Assembly (NCBI RefSeq): GCF_024397795.1 | Contig: NZ_CP072983.1 | Coordinates: forward strand, 1,488,001 to 1,552,000 | Length of the DNA stretch: 64,000 nucleotides | Reading direction: 5' to 3' | Source: Lactobacillus intestinalis | Lineage (GTDB): Bacteria > Bacillota > Bacilli > Lactobacillales > Lactobacillaceae | In this document: positions 14,946 through 24,897 of the stretch, one piece after another | Position numbering within the stretch: position 1 is the first letter of the stretch | How the letters are laid out: every line of letters starts with the position of its first letter | Notes under the pieces: generated by a model | What the model was told of the DNA's origin: nothing | The model's input: the letters and a program-made list of their open reading frames with translations, nothing else | The model's database searches: none | Position numbers and translations under genes: made by a program

Positions 14946-15387
14946 ACTTTTTAACTCGGTAGAACATTTCAGTAAACATGGTGGCAAGTAAAATTCCTAA
15001 AGCAATCGAACACGTTACAATTCCAACCCGTAAAAACGAAGCTTCTGCGTCAAATACATTGCCATTTACGAGAGCTCGCACCGCTTGATAAGCTGGCACT
15101 CCGGGTACAAGCGGAACGAGAGCGGGAATATTAAAAACAGTCACTGGACATTTTTTAATTCGGGCAAAAAATAAACCCAAGATTCCAATCACAAATGCGC
15201 CCATTAAGTTAGACAGCATTCTTCCCATTTGAGCTTTAGTAATAAACCAGCACACCATCCAGCCCACCGTTCCACTAACTCCCGCAAGATTCAAGGCACG
15301 GTGTGGCACATTGATCGTCAGCGCAAATCCCACTGAAGCAATATAGGAAAAGACAATATTGATAATAATCTGCATGTATATTGGCAT
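14917..15387 (-). CDS. Threonine/serine exporter, small membrane subunit (ThrE_2 domain)
   Basis: 156-residue membrane protein with four to five hydrophobic segments; it corresponds to the second half (DUF3815/ThrE_2) of ThrE, which exports threonine and serine. Motifs include PHRALNLAGVSGTVGW and IPALVPLVPGVPAYQAVRAL, typical of the family. It starts 2 bases after the stop of the partner gene at 15390, so the two halves are translated together and probably form one transporter. The 3' end overlaps the promoter of the putative small RNA. Confidence 0.85.
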   Translation of the reverse strand: MPIYMQIIINIVFSYIASVGFALTINVPHRALNLAGVSGTVGWMVCWFITKAQMGRMLSNLMGAFVIGILGLFFARIKKCPVTVFNIPALVPLVPGVPAYQAVRALVNGNVFDAEASFLRVGIVTCSIALGILLATMFTEMFYRVKKFYKKRKIKL

Positions 15388-15389
15388 CT

Positions 15390-16163
15390 TTACGCTCCCA
15401 TAAACTTAATCACAATCGCTACGCCCCCACCTAAGGCAATTGCCGTTAAAGTGGCTTCAAATAGTCTCACGATTCCTGATAACAAGTCTCCCATAAACAA
15501 ATCTCGCAAAGCATTAGTAAAAGCCAGACCCGGAACTAAGGTCATCAACGCCCCAATTAAAATATTATCTACAATGGTTTGCGGGAATAATGCTTTGATA
15601 ATAATCGCAATAATACTCATCACTATGGCTGCAATCAATTCAGATAAAAAGCGTACTTTAGTAAAACGTTTGAAGTAAACATAGGCTAAGTATCCTAATG
15701 CACCAACTAGAGCAGCTGCCGGAAAGTCAATCCAATCATAATCATCCATAAAAAGTACCATTAAGGTTGAACTTAACACTGCAGCTCCTATTACCTGCAT
15801 CCATAAAGGAAAAGTAGGCGTCTTAGTTTCCACGTTTGCTATTTTATTATGCAGTTGGATCAAATCTATTTTTTTATTAGCAAATTCACGCGACAATTCA
15901 TTTACTCGATCCACCAATTCCAAATTAATGTTTCGATCACGAATTTGCTTCATCTGGGACAAGTTTCCCCCATCTAAACTCATAAATACACAAGTTGGTG
16001 TGGCAAAAACTCGAGGATCATCTACACCGGCATTTTTTGCAATTCTAAGCATCGTATCTTCCACACGGTACATTTCGCTACCGCCTTCGATCATTAAACG
16101 CCCAGCTAGTAAACAGATATCTAGTATCTCTTGATAAAACTTCGCATCATGTTTGTTAGCCAT
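15390..16163 (-). CDS. Threonine/serine exporter, large subunit (ThrE domain)
   Basis: 257 residues. The cytoplasmic N-terminal domain has the DUF1212 hallmarks AGRLMIEGGSEMYRVEDTM and FATPTCVFMSL, followed by five hydrophobic segments from about residue 120. Together with the ThrE_2 partner downstream it makes the split form of the amino-acid exporter common in Firmicutes. It lies 16 bases downstream of the ABC-F gene on the same strand, so the three may share a transcript. Confidence 0.87.
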   Translation of the reverse strand: MANKHDAKFYQEILDICLLAGRLMIEGGSEMYRVEDTMLRIAKNAGVDDPRVFATPTCVFMSLDGGNLSQMKQIRDRNINLELVDRVNELSREFANKKIDLIQLHNKIANVETKTPTFPLWMQVIGAAVLSSTLMVLFMDDYDWIDFPAAALVGALGYLAYVYFKRFTKVRFLSELIAAIVMSIIAIIIKALFPQTIVDNILIGALMTLVPGLAFTNALRDLFMGDLLSGIVRLFEATLTAIALGGGVAIVIKFMGA

Positions 16164-16179
16164 AATTTTACCTACAAAA

Positions 16180-17730
16180 TTAATTCAATTTTTCTAAATC
16201 AATGGTCTTGTCTACCCAATCTCCGCGGAAGAAATCGCGCTCGTGACTAACGATAATGACACCTCCTGGGAAATTTACAATCGCCTTTCTTAAAGCGTCC
16301 TTGGTATCATTATCAAGGTGATTAGTTGGCTCATCCAAGAAGAGCAAATTTGCTGGTTCAAATTGCATCTTGGCTAGTTTAACTTTTTCTTGTTCTCCAC
16401 CAGAAAGCTCTTTAAGTGGGCTCATGGCTTGTTGTGCAGTTAGGCCCATTTTTGCTAAGGCTTGACGTAATTCCTTAGGCTTCTTACGTTCAAACTCTTC
16501 TTGTAGATATTGAAGCGGCGTCATATTATTGTTAGGCCAAGTCAAATCTTGCTTAAAATAAGCCAATTTAGCTGTTACTGATAATTCATAATTGCCATAA
16601 ATCGGCTTAAGTTGCCCCAATAAAGTTTTAAGCAGAGTAGTCTTCCCAATTCCGTTAAAACCTGTAATGGCAACTTTTTCACTTCCACCCACCGAAAAGT
16701 TAAAGGCAGTTTTTACCAAGGCTTCATCATAACCGATAACTAAATCTTGTGTTTGCAAAAGCAAATTAGATGCAGTCGCAACATAAGGAAAATCAAACTT
16801 AGCCCGGCGATTATTCTTTGGTGGAGTTAAAACTTCCATTCTAGCCAATTGCTTTTCACGCGACTTAGCACTTTTTGCACGAGTACCGGCCTTATTTTTC
16901 CGAATATAAGCCTCAGTCTTTGCAATCTTGCGTTGCTGGTTCGAATACGCCTTCAAGTAAGTTTCACGGTTAGCAGCTTTTTGGCGCAGAGCTTGCTTCA
17001 AAGTTCCCGTATAACGAGTAATTGTTCCAAAATCGATATCGATAATACAATTAGTAATTCTGCCTAAAAAGTCGTAATCGTGACTCACAACGATAAAGGC
17101 ACCTTCAAAATTGTTTAAATAGTCCACTAACCAATCAATATGGGAAACATCAAGGTAGTTAGTAGGTTCGTCTAAAACCAAGACATCTGGATTTTGAAGA
17201 AGTAATTTTGCCAAAATAATCTTAGAACGTTGACCTCCCGATAATTTAGATACATCATGGTCAAAACCTAAATCTGCTAACCCTAATCCTGAAGCCACAC
17301 GTTCAATTTCGGTATCTAAATCATAGAAATTATTTTCTTCTAGATAAGTTTGAACTTTGCCTGCCTTTTCTAAAAGTGCATCATCACTATTTTCTGCATA
17401 TTTAGTATAAAGATCGTTAAGTTCTTTTTCTTTTGTGTATAACTCATCAAAAGCCGTTCTCAAAAAGCCACGAATAGTAACTCCGGGCGCAAGTTTGGCA
17501 TACTGATCTAGGTATCCAACACTTACTTTATTTTGCCATTTCACTTGGCCTTCATCTGGAATAATATCGCCAGTCAAAATCTTAATCAACGTAGACTTAC
17601 CTACTCCATTTTGCCCAGTAACTCCCATATGATCTTCTTTATTCAATACAAAGTTTGCATCTTCATATAAAGTTTTATCAATGAAACTTTGACTTAAGTC
17701 TTTTACAGTTAATAAACTCAACTTTTTCAC
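16180..17730 (-). CDS. ABC-F family ATPase
   Basis: 516-residue soluble protein with two ABC domains and no membrane segment. Walker A motifs are GQNGVGKST (about 39) and GFNGIGKTT (about 360); signatures are LSGGQRSK and LSGGEQEK; Walker B motifs are LVLDEPTNYLD and LFLDEPTNHLD. A charged inter-domain linker (about 240-310) contains the interaction region, relatively short for the family. ABC-F proteins act on the ribosome, as translation factors or antibiotic-resistance factors; which type this is cannot be told from the sequence. Its start is 38 bases downstream of the next minus-strand gene. Confidence 0.9.
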   Translation of the reverse strand: MKKLSLLTVKDLSQSFIDKTLYEDANFVLNKEDHMGVTGQNGVGKSTLIKILTGDIIPDEGQVKWQNKVSVGYLDQYAKLAPGVTIRGFLRTAFDELYTKEKELNDLYTKYAENSDDALLEKAGKVQTYLEENNFYDLDTEIERVASGLGLADLGFDHDVSKLSGGQRSKIILAKLLLQNPDVLVLDEPTNYLDVSHIDWLVDYLNNFEGAFIVVSHDYDFLGRITNCIIDIDFGTITRYTGTLKQALRQKAANRETYLKAYSNQQRKIAKTEAYIRKNKAGTRAKSAKSREKQLARMEVLTPPKNNRRAKFDFPYVATASNLLLQTQDLVIGYDEALVKTAFNFSVGGSEKVAITGFNGIGKTTLLKTLLGQLKPIYGNYELSVTAKLAYFKQDLTWPNNNMTPLQYLQEEFERKKPKELRQALAKMGLTAQQAMSPLKELSGGEQEKVKLAKMQFEPANLLFLDEPTNHLDNDTKDALRKAIVNFPGGVIIVSHERDFFRGDWVDKTIDLEKLN

Positions 17731-17768
17731 ATCCCTTAAAAATCAAATTCAAACATTATAACACGTTT

Positions 17769-18128
17769 TTAGCTATGTTCTTTTTCATATACTTGTAAAG
17801 CATTCAAAATTCGTGGCCAATATCGCTTAGGCAAAATCAACTGCAATTGATCATGATAAATTGGAAAATCACTTGCCTTAAGTCCGGTAATTTCAGCCAA
17901 ATCTTGATCTGTTAAATGATATTTATAAACGATTCGTTTAATTTCAACACTAGCATGTCCGCGAAACCAGGACAAGACAAAAAAGAAAACAGCAAAGATT
18001 CCACTTAATAAAATCGCAAGCTGCAAATTAAGATGAAAACTACGCATACAAATGAAGAAGACAGCAATAAAAGAAATGATAGCAGAAATAATCCCGTATA
18101 CTACGGGAAAGATTTGATTTTTATTCAT
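17769..18128 (-). CDS. Small two-TM membrane protein, function unknown
   Basis: About 119 residues. Start taken at 18128, where AAAGGA precedes ATG by 6 bases; the frame extends to 18143. Two hydrophobic helices (about 7-29 and 34-54), then a cytoplasmic C-terminal half with a helix-turn-helix-like run (YHLTDQDLAEITGLKASDF), possibly a degenerate DNA-binding or protein-contact module. I do not recognise a family. It lies between ndh and the ABC-F gene on the same strand. Confidence 0.6.
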   Translation of the reverse strand: MNKNQIFPVVYGIISAIISFIAVFFICMRSFHLNLQLAILLSGIFAVFFFVLSWFRGHASVEIKRIVYKYHLTDQDLAEITGLKASDFPIYHDQLQLILPKRYWPRILNALQVYEKEHS

Positions 18129-18244
18129 AGTATTTCCTTTCAAAAATCATTAATCTAATCTTACATTCTATAAGCAAAGAAAAGAAGAAAAAAGATGAAT
18201 TTCTTCAAAAGAAATCCATCTTTATTATTTCATGTAGATTAGAT

Positions 18245-19465
18245 TTAATGATACAAATCAAATCTACCTACAGCTAATGTTTCTTTAATTCCACCAGTTT
18301 CCATTAAAGACTTATCATCAATGATCTTTTTTAAAGCTGAAGCCAAATAGCCACGGTAATTGTGGCCAAGAGCCTTAGCAGCAGCCTTGGTATCGCCAAT
18401 TGCAACGTCTACACCTAAATCATGATAACGGTATGGATTTGGACGACTATGACCTAAAACACGTGCAGAGATGTCTTTTGCTGCATAACCAGCCATTGAA
18501 AGGGCTAATTGAGCGGTATTTGGCCATGGCCACTTTTTACCTGGAACCATAACAGCTGACACATCCCCTAAAGCATAAATTGCTTCGTCTTCAGGCACAG
18601 TTAAATGTTCAGTAACTGTGATTCTACCACGATTTTGTTTAAAGCCTGAAGCCGCAATTACAGGATTACCACTAAAGCCCATCATCCAAATTGTAGTATT
18701 AGCTTCAATTTTATGTAGATCTTCTTCGTCTTTTTCAGAAGTCATCTTGTAGTAAACTGCATCTGCCTCAACCTTTTCAATTCGAGCAGGTTTAATAATT
18801 TTAATTCCTACTTCATCCACCAAACTTAAAGCATATTTCATTTGCTTATCATCAAACATTGGCAATAATCTAGGAGAGCCATCAATCATTCTAACTTCAA
18901 TTTTCTCAGGATCAACGCCAGCCATCTTGGCATATTTATCTCTTGAACTAGCAATTGCCCCAGCAAGTTCAATGGCTTGGAAGCCTGCACCACAAAATAC
19001 AATCCGTAAATCTTTCGGATCTTTGGTCTTCTGATAGTCTTCCATTTTTGCATAAATATGATCACGAATTGCTTGAGCTGTTTCCGTATTGTACATTGGC
19101 AAAGTATTTTCTTTTACTCCGCTAATCCCAAAAGTACCCAAAACAAAGCCTAAACCTAAAACCAAGTAATCATATTTCAGATCTGCGTGATTCTTCAAAT
19201 GAACCGTCTTATTTTTATAATCTACAGTAGTGACGTCATCAACAATTAATTTACTCATTTTATCATCTAAAACATCCGTAAAATTATAAGAAATACGAGT
19301 GTAAGGATGGTTACCTGATGCAACTTCTGGTAAGCGATTGGTTTCACAGTGATAAGGATTGCGATCGACAAGAACAATCTCTACTTCTCTTTTGAGCTTT
19401 TTTTGTAACTCAACAACTGTCTTAATTCCCGCAAAACCTCCACCTAATACTACAATCTTCTTCAT
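18245..19465 (-). CDS. ndh: Type II NADH dehydrogenase (NDH-2)
   Basis: Single-subunit flavoprotein that passes electrons from NADH to menaquinone without pumping protons. 406 residues, usual for NDH-2. The FAD site GGGFAGIK is at the N-terminus, the NAD-binding loop CGAGFQAIELAGA near residue 155, and the second FAD motif ALGDVSAV near 295. A membrane-associating C-terminal region follows (residues 345-406). It is encoded 21 bases downstream of the MenA-like gene, so both make one operon; with the cyd operon nearby they would form a minimal electron-transport chain to oxygen. Confidence 0.92.
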   Translation of the reverse strand: MKKIVVLGGGFAGIKTVVELQKKLKREVEIVLVDRNPYHCETNRLPEVASGNHPYTRISYNFTDVLDDKMSKLIVDDVTTVDYKNKTVHLKNHADLKYDYLVLGLGFVLGTFGISGVKENTLPMYNTETAQAIRDHIYAKMEDYQKTKDPKDLRIVFCGAGFQAIELAGAIASSRDKYAKMAGVDPEKIEVRMIDGSPRLLPMFDDKQMKYALSLVDEVGIKIIKPARIEKVEADAVYYKMTSEKDEEDLHKIEANTTIWMMGFSGNPVIAASGFKQNRGRITVTEHLTVPEDEAIYALGDVSAVMVPGKKWPWPNTAQLALSMAGYAAKDISARVLGHSRPNPYRYHDLGVDVAIGDTKAAAKALGHNYRGYLASALKKIIDDKSLMETGGIKETLAVGRFDLYH

Positions 19466-19486
19466 ATTTAATCCTCCATTTCTACT

Positions 19487-20386
19487 CTAGATTAAAATTC
19501 CAATGAAATACGTAATTAAAAAAGTCATTGACCCAACTAACAATGTTTTAACAGCAGTAATAAATGTTTCTTTTTTTACCTGCTTTTGAATTAGTAGCTT
19601 GTTCTGCTTATAAACGAAAGGTACAATAAAGACTGTTAGCCACACTGTTTTAGGGGCAATATTAATAAATGGCAATAGTATAATAACTAAAAATGCCAAC
19701 ACATTTTTTACACTAAAAGCAACTAAAGCCGCTTTTTTACCAATAAAGTGAATAATCGTTGTTCTGTGATTGGATTCATCCTCTTCTGCATCACATAAAT
19801 TATTAGCTAGCATCAAATTAGAAATCCATAATTCATCAGCTAATGCTAATAAAAATACCCGGCCTAGGCTTACCCAACTCCAGGAAAAGACTTGATAGGT
19901 ATTCAGATAAACGCTTAAAAGCACAATCATAAACCCCATTGTAAAACCTGAGGCAAATTCTCCCAAAGGTAGTCCTGAAATTGGCTTGGGACCAGAGGAA
20001 TACAAATATCCAATTGCAAAACAGAATATTCCCATCCAAAGTACTGGCAATCCAGCTTGGATAACCAACCAGATTCCTAATAAAGCTGAGATAAGGGTAA
20101 AGCTAATCATCAAACCCAAAACAAGTTTTGGGGAAATGTTTTCTCTTCCAATAATGTTAGTACTTTGTTGGTAAGCTTTATTATCGGCATGATAATAGTC
20201 ACTGTAGTTATCAAGCATATCAACCACCATATTGAACAAAAACATTGCTACAAAGAATACTAATGCTAAAGTCCAATTCAGGTGATGATAATAATATGCA
20301 CTAAAGCACATCCCTAACAAAAAAGGGGCTACACTAGCTGTTTTAGCTTTTATTTCAACAAGTTCTAAAAATACATTTAATGACAT
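19487..20386 (-). CDS. menA: UbiA-family prenyltransferase, MenA-like
   Basis: Integral membrane enzyme expected to attach a polyprenyl chain to 1,4-dihydroxy-2-naphthoate in menaquinone synthesis. About 299 residues with 8-9 hydrophobic segments. The first Asp-rich motif DMLDNYSDYYHAD and the second NLCDAEEDESNHRTTI are both present. Start chosen at 20386 (MSLNVFLELVEIKAK) by similarity to family N-termini as I recall them; the frame extends to an ATG at 20401, whose GAGAGG touches the codon. It is divergent from the polyprenyl synthase, with only about 50 bases between. Confidence 0.85.
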   Translation of the reverse strand: MSLNVFLELVEIKAKTASVAPFLLGMCFSAYYYHHLNWTLALVFFVAMFLFNMVVDMLDNYSDYYHADNKAYQQSTNIIGRENISPKLVLGLMISFTLISALLGIWLVIQAGLPVLWMGIFCFAIGYLYSSGPKPISGLPLGEFASGFTMGFMIVLLSVYLNTYQVFSWSWVSLGRVFLLALADELWISNLMLANNLCDAEEDESNHRTTIIHFIGKKAALVAFSVKNVLAFLVIILLPFINIAPKTVWLTVFIVPFVYKQNKLLIQKQVKKETFITAVKTLLVGSMTFLITYFIGILI

Positions 20387-20451
20387 CGATCCACAACACA
20401 TCCTCTCAAAACATAATTTTGAGTATTTACAACAATTAAGGAAATTTCATC

Positions 20452-21444
20452 ATGAATAATTATAAACCTTGGCAATCTTATCCATTGATTAGTTCACAGT
20501 TATCTCAAGTTAACGATTACTTATTAAAAACAATCAAGGCTCCCATTCCCAGTCTTCAATCAGCCTTACTAACAATGGTAAACAGTGGCGGAAAATATCT
20601 GCGTCCTACAATTTTAATTTTATCCGCTAGAAGCTGTGGAAAAAAGGAATTAGCCACTTCTCCTAAAATAATTAAATTAGCTACTTCAATTGAAATTTTA
20701 CATATGGCTACTTTAATTCATGATGATGTTATTGATGATTCTGATAAAAGACGTGGCAATATTAGCATCCAAGCTCGATTTGGTAAGGACGTAGCCGTGT
20801 ATGCAGGTGATTTACTATTTACTAATTTCTTTGATCTGATGCTTGAAACCATTGATGAACACGAATTTTTAGTTAAAAATGCCCAAACTATGCGCCGAAT
20901 TTTAAATGGTGAATTGGGACAGATGGGCCAGCGTTTTAACATTAATCAAAGTTTTGATGATTATCTAAAAGATATCAAAGGTAAAACCGCTGCTTTATTT
21001 AGTCTAGCCAGTGAAGAAGGAGCTCATTTTGCTGGCGGTGATTTTGATCAGGTGCAATTAATGGCTGACTTTGGCCAAAATCTAGGAATTGCTTTCCAAA
21101 TGATTGATGACATTTTAGATTATGCTGGTGGCAAAAAATTAAACAAACCTACGCTAGAAGATCTAGCAACCGGAGTTTATTCATTACCCATCCTCCTGGC
21201 CTTAAGTCATGATAATTTGCGCTTAAGACTTGACCCAATTTTAGCTAAAAAGCGTGAAATGACTCTTGAAGATATTGGTCAAATTCAAGAAATAATTTTA
21301 TCAAGCAACACCATCGAAGAAAGTCGCGCACTCGCCGAGCAATTTTCTCAAAAAGCAATTAACAACTTAAAGGAATTACCCTCAAATAAGGCTGTTAAAC
21401 TCCTTCAAAAAATGTCACAAGAATTATTATCTAGAACACTTTAA
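20452..21444 (+). CDS. Long-chain polyprenyl diphosphate synthase
   Basis: Trans-prenyltransferase that makes the isoprenoid tail for menaquinone (hepta- to decaprenyl). 330 residues, all alpha. The first Asp-rich motif is DDVIDDSDKRRG (about 89-100) and the second DDILDYAGG (about 218-226); GGKYLRP near residue 46 binds diphosphate. Neighbours menA and ndh support a quinone-side-chain role rather than cell-wall lipid synthesis. Its stop codon overlaps the cydC stop on the opposite strand by 4 bases, with no terminator between. Confidence 0.88.
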   Translation: MNNYKPWQSYPLISSQLSQVNDYLLKTIKAPIPSLQSALLTMVNSGGKYLRPTILILSARSCGKKELATSPKIIKLATSIEILHMATLIHDDVIDDSDKRRGNISIQARFGKDVAVYAGDLLFTNFFDLMLETIDEHEFLVKNAQTMRRILNGELGQMGQRFNINQSFDDYLKDIKGKTAALFSLASEEGAHFAGGDFDQVQLMADFGQNLGIAFQMIDDILDYAGGKKLNKPTLEDLATGVYSLPILLALSHDNLRLRLDPILAKKREMTLEDIGQIQEIILSSNTIEESRALAEQFSQKAINNLKELPSNKAVKLLQKMSQELLSRTL

Positions 21445-23198
21445 AGGCCCTGATCGGCTTTTTTTAATTCACGAAAACGGGGTTCTGTCTCCCACAACTC
21501 TTGCGGAGTTCCTTCCATGGTCAATTTACCATCTTCAATGAAAATCACCTGATTCATTTTATCGATTCCCTGCAGGTGGTGAGTAATCCAAATCAGAGTT
21601 TTACCTTTTAACTGTTTAATAAAGGTATTAATGACAGCCTGTTCTGTAATCGGGTCGAGGCCTACAGTTGGTTCATCAAGAAGCACAATGGGAGTATCGC
21701 GCAATAAAATTCGCGCTAATGCCAAGCGATGGCGTTCCCCCCCAGAAAAGCGAAGCCCGGCTTCATCTACCTTAGTTTCTAAGCCATCAGGTAATTCTTG
21801 AACCATCTCGCTCAATCCAACTCGTCTTAATACTTGCCATAATTGCTCTTCACTTGCATCTTCGTTTCCTAAACGGAGATTATTAGCAATTGTGGTATTA
21901 AAGAGATATGGCGTTTGATTGATGATACTGATGTATTTAGTAATTTGATCTCCAAATTTATCAGTATCAACTCCATTCAGCTTTATCGACCCGCTACTTG
22001 GCTTTCGATCACCCCTAATTAGAGATGCAAGAGTACTTTTACCCGACCCACTTCTACCAAGAATTGCTAGTCTTTCTCCCGGCTTAATAGTTAAATTAAT
22101 TCCTTTTAAAATTTCTTTTTTAGTCCCAGGATAAGTGTAATGAACATTAGACAAAGTCAATTCATAGGGCTGTTTCAGATCTATAGGCTTAACTTCTTCT
22201 TTTTTAGGTTGGGGAAGTTTATTTAAACGAACCAAAGACCTTTGATAGATATTAGTTTCTTGAGCTGCACTTGGAAGTTGAACAAAAGCATCTACCATTG
22301 GGAAAACTGCTAAAACAAAAGCAGCAATCCAATTAGTAGCTGAACTATAGTGACCACCAAATTTAGCCCCGGCCCAAATAATTAAACTCACTACAATTAA
22401 AAGAAATAACATCTGCAAAAGAAAGTCGCGCATTCGTTCAAACTTTCTCATTTTTTGATGAACTTTGAGCCATTCTTTTTCGCTGGCCACATGCAAACGC
22501 AAGTATTCTTTATTGCGACCTGATAAAATCCAATCATTAACCCCCATTACATTGTCGGTTAAATCTACATAAATTTTATCTTGAACTTCTTTTTCATAGG
22601 CTTGACGCGCACCATTAATAATTACAGACCAATATGGAATAGCAAAAATCATCAAACCAAATAGAATTAACATCCATAGTCCCATTAAAGGTGACAAGAT
22701 TCCTAATCCTACTACAATTAAGGCATAAAGCCCCCAAGCAACAAACATGGGAAAAATAGACCGCAGATATAAATTTTGAATGTGACTTACATCATCTGCC
22801 AAAAGTCCCAAAATATCACCTAGTTGATATTTACTATTGAAAAATACCGCATCTACTTCCAATGAATCATAGAGTTTTTTTCGAAAACTAGATGTCATTT
22901 TCAAAACCCAATTATGACTCACAAGTCTTTCAACATAACGAACTGCCGGACGCGCAATCCCAAATGCTCTAGTTAATACAATTGGAACATAGATCAATAA
23001 AATATTTTCTGGCATTGTGGCGGCTTTACTAATTAAATAGCCAGCGCAAAACATCAATCCGGCCCCACAAACAAAGGTCAAAATTCCTAAAAAAATGGCC
23101 AAAATCAAAGTCTTTTTATAGCGTTTTAAAAATGGCTTTACCCAATGATCATTTTTTAGAGATCGCAAAATTGGAATTTTATTTAGCATCCTCTTCAC
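21441..23198 (-). CDS. cydC: Thiol reductant ABC exporter subunit CydC
   Basis: Half of the CydDC transporter, which exports glutathione/cysteine-type reductants and is needed for assembly of cytochrome bd. 585 residues: six-helix membrane domain to about 330, then the ATPase with Walker A GRSGSGKST, signature FSGGERHR and Walker B IVLLDEPTVGLD. The start overlaps the end of cydD by 20 bases, indicating translational coupling. It is the last gene of cydABDC. The 3' end meets the polyprenyl synthase convergently with overlapping stops. Confidence 0.93.
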   Translation of the reverse strand: MKRMLNKIPILRSLKNDHWVKPFLKRYKKTLILAIFLGILTFVCGAGLMFCAGYLISKAATMPENILLIYVPIVLTRAFGIARPAVRYVERLVSHNWVLKMTSSFRKKLYDSLEVDAVFFNSKYQLGDILGLLADDVSHIQNLYLRSIFPMFVAWGLYALIVVGLGILSPLMGLWMLILFGLMIFAIPYWSVIINGARQAYEKEVQDKIYVDLTDNVMGVNDWILSGRNKEYLRLHVASEKEWLKVHQKMRKFERMRDFLLQMLFLLIVVSLIIWAGAKFGGHYSSATNWIAAFVLAVFPMVDAFVQLPSAAQETNIYQRSLVRLNKLPQPKKEEVKPIDLKQPYELTLSNVHYTYPGTKKEILKGINLTIKPGERLAILGRSGSGKSTLASLIRGDRKPSSGSIKLNGVDTDKFGDQITKYISIINQTPYLFNTTIANNLRLGNEDASEEQLWQVLRRVGLSEMVQELPDGLETKVDEAGLRFSGGERHRLALARILLRDTPIVLLDEPTVGLDPITEQAVINTFIKQLKGKTLIWITHHLQGIDKMNQVIFIEDGKLTMEGTPQELWETEPRFRELKKADQGL

Positions 23199-24897
23199 CT
23201 CTCATTTGTTTCATTAAACTTGTAAAGTAGCCATTTTTCTTGGTTAATTCGCTATAAGTTCCTTGCTCAACAAGTTGACCATGATTCATTACTAAAATGT
23301 AGTCCATCTTCTTAATCCAATGCAATCTATGGGTGGCAAACAGAACCAGTCGATTTTCCATTAACGGAATCATCCGCTTCTTTAGATCAATTTCAGTTTC
23401 AATATCTAAGTGAGCAGTTGGTTCATCAAAAATCATGACTCGTCTTTCTTTATCCAAAAATGCTCGTGCTAAAGCAATTCGCTGAGCCTGTCCTCCTGAC
23501 AAAACCCGTTTTCCTTGGCCAATCACTGTATCTAGACCTTTAGGTAATTCAGCTAATAAATCATCTAGCCCCATTACATGGATCGCTTCTTTAATTTCTT
23601 CATCGCTAGCATCTGGAGTGTAGAAGGCAATATTTTTCCTCAAAGTCGTAGTAAAAACATAGGGCTGTTGAGGAATATAGATGAGCTGCTGATGCCAATC
23701 CGGAATATTTAAGGTCTTAGTTTTATGATTCTGAATTTCAAACTCACCATCTGATGGAGTTAAGAATCCACTTAACAGGTTAACCAGAGAAGTTTTACCC
23801 GAGCCACTCATCCCAATAATGCCGACTTTTTCATAGCCCTTTATTTTGACATTAATTGGTCCAATTTCAGCCCCTTTTTCATAATCAAAGCAAATATTTT
23901 CAGCTTGAAGTTCATCATCCTTTTGCCAAGTATGAAGACTGATCTTGGCCACAGGTTCTTTAGGTGATTTAATGAGTTCATTTATCCTCTTAAAGGCATT
24001 TTTCCCATTTAAGGTTGCGTGAAAATCACCTGCAAAATTTCTGATTGGTAAGAAAAATTCGGGAGCCAAGATTAAGATTCCTAAAGCCGGAAACAAACTA
24101 ACCTTGCCATTCATCAGCCCAAATCCTAAATAAACCGCAATTACGGCAATCGATAAAGTAGTGAAAAAGTCCAAGGCAAAAGTTGATAGCATCGCCACTT
24201 TTAAAACGGCCATAGTTCGATGTCTGAACCGTTCACTTAACCTAAAAATACTCTTAGAGTAACGTTTACTTAATCCTAAATACTTCAAGGTATCAATGCC
24301 ACGCAAAGAATCAATGAAATTATTAGATAATTTTTGAAAATTACCAAATTGCTTAATTGCCTTATCTTGAGCCGCATGACCAAGAATAATCATGAACAAA
24401 ACAATCAAGGGATACATTGCAAGCAAAATTAGAGCTGATAGCCAATTCAAAAATAGCATAGCTATAAAAATAAAAATTGGCACAATCATCATTGTTAAAA
24501 CTTTACTGAAAACTAACTTGATATATTGTCGTACTTCATCAATCCCATCAAGGGCCATCGTAATCAAACTGCCGGTCCCTTGTTTTTGAATTAAAGCTTG
24601 TCCTTCTACAAAGACTTTCTGTAGAAGCTTTTTTCGTAATTCTTCACTTACTCTACTTGAATAATGATCTAGTATTTTTTCATTTAGCCAATTAATTATT
24701 TGTCTAAAGCTAAAACAAACAATAAAGACTAAAAGCATTTCAATATTTAAATTTTTTCCTTGCCATAGCTGGGTTAAAACTATACTTAACGCCACAGCTT
24801 GTCCAATAATGAAAAAGGCTTGCAGAACCTCAAGTACTGCAAGTCTTTTTGCGATTGAATTAGCACCTGCAAGTTGAAATAGATGTCGATCAATCAT
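23179..24897 (-). CDS. cydD: Thiol reductant ABC exporter subunit CydD
   Basis: Partner of CydC. 572 residues: six membrane helices, then the ATPase with Walker A GMSGSGKTS, signature LSGGQAQR and Walker B MIFDEPTAHLD. The catalytic Glu and switch His (THRLHW) are intact. Its ATG shares one base with the cydB stop (TAATG), so it is tightly coupled to the oxidase genes. Gene order cydA-cydB-cydD-cydC matches other Firmicutes. Confidence 0.93.
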   Translation of the reverse strand: MIDRHLFQLAGANSIAKRLAVLEVLQAFFIIGQAVALSIVLTQLWQGKNLNIEMLLVFIVCFSFRQIINWLNEKILDHYSSRVSEELRKKLLQKVFVEGQALIQKQGTGSLITMALDGIDEVRQYIKLVFSKVLTMMIVPIFIFIAMLFLNWLSALILLAMYPLIVLFMIILGHAAQDKAIKQFGNFQKLSNNFIDSLRGIDTLKYLGLSKRYSKSIFRLSERFRHRTMAVLKVAMLSTFALDFFTTLSIAVIAVYLGFGLMNGKVSLFPALGILILAPEFFLPIRNFAGDFHATLNGKNAFKRINELIKSPKEPVAKISLHTWQKDDELQAENICFDYEKGAEIGPINVKIKGYEKVGIIGMSGSGKTSLVNLLSGFLTPSDGEFEIQNHKTKTLNIPDWHQQLIYIPQQPYVFTTTLRKNIAFYTPDASDEEIKEAIHVMGLDDLLAELPKGLDTVIGQGKRVLSGGQAQRIALARAFLDKERRVMIFDEPTAHLDIETEIDLKKRMIPLMENRLVLFATHRLHWIKKMDYILVMNHGQLVEQGTYSELTKKNGYFTSLMKQMRGEEDAK

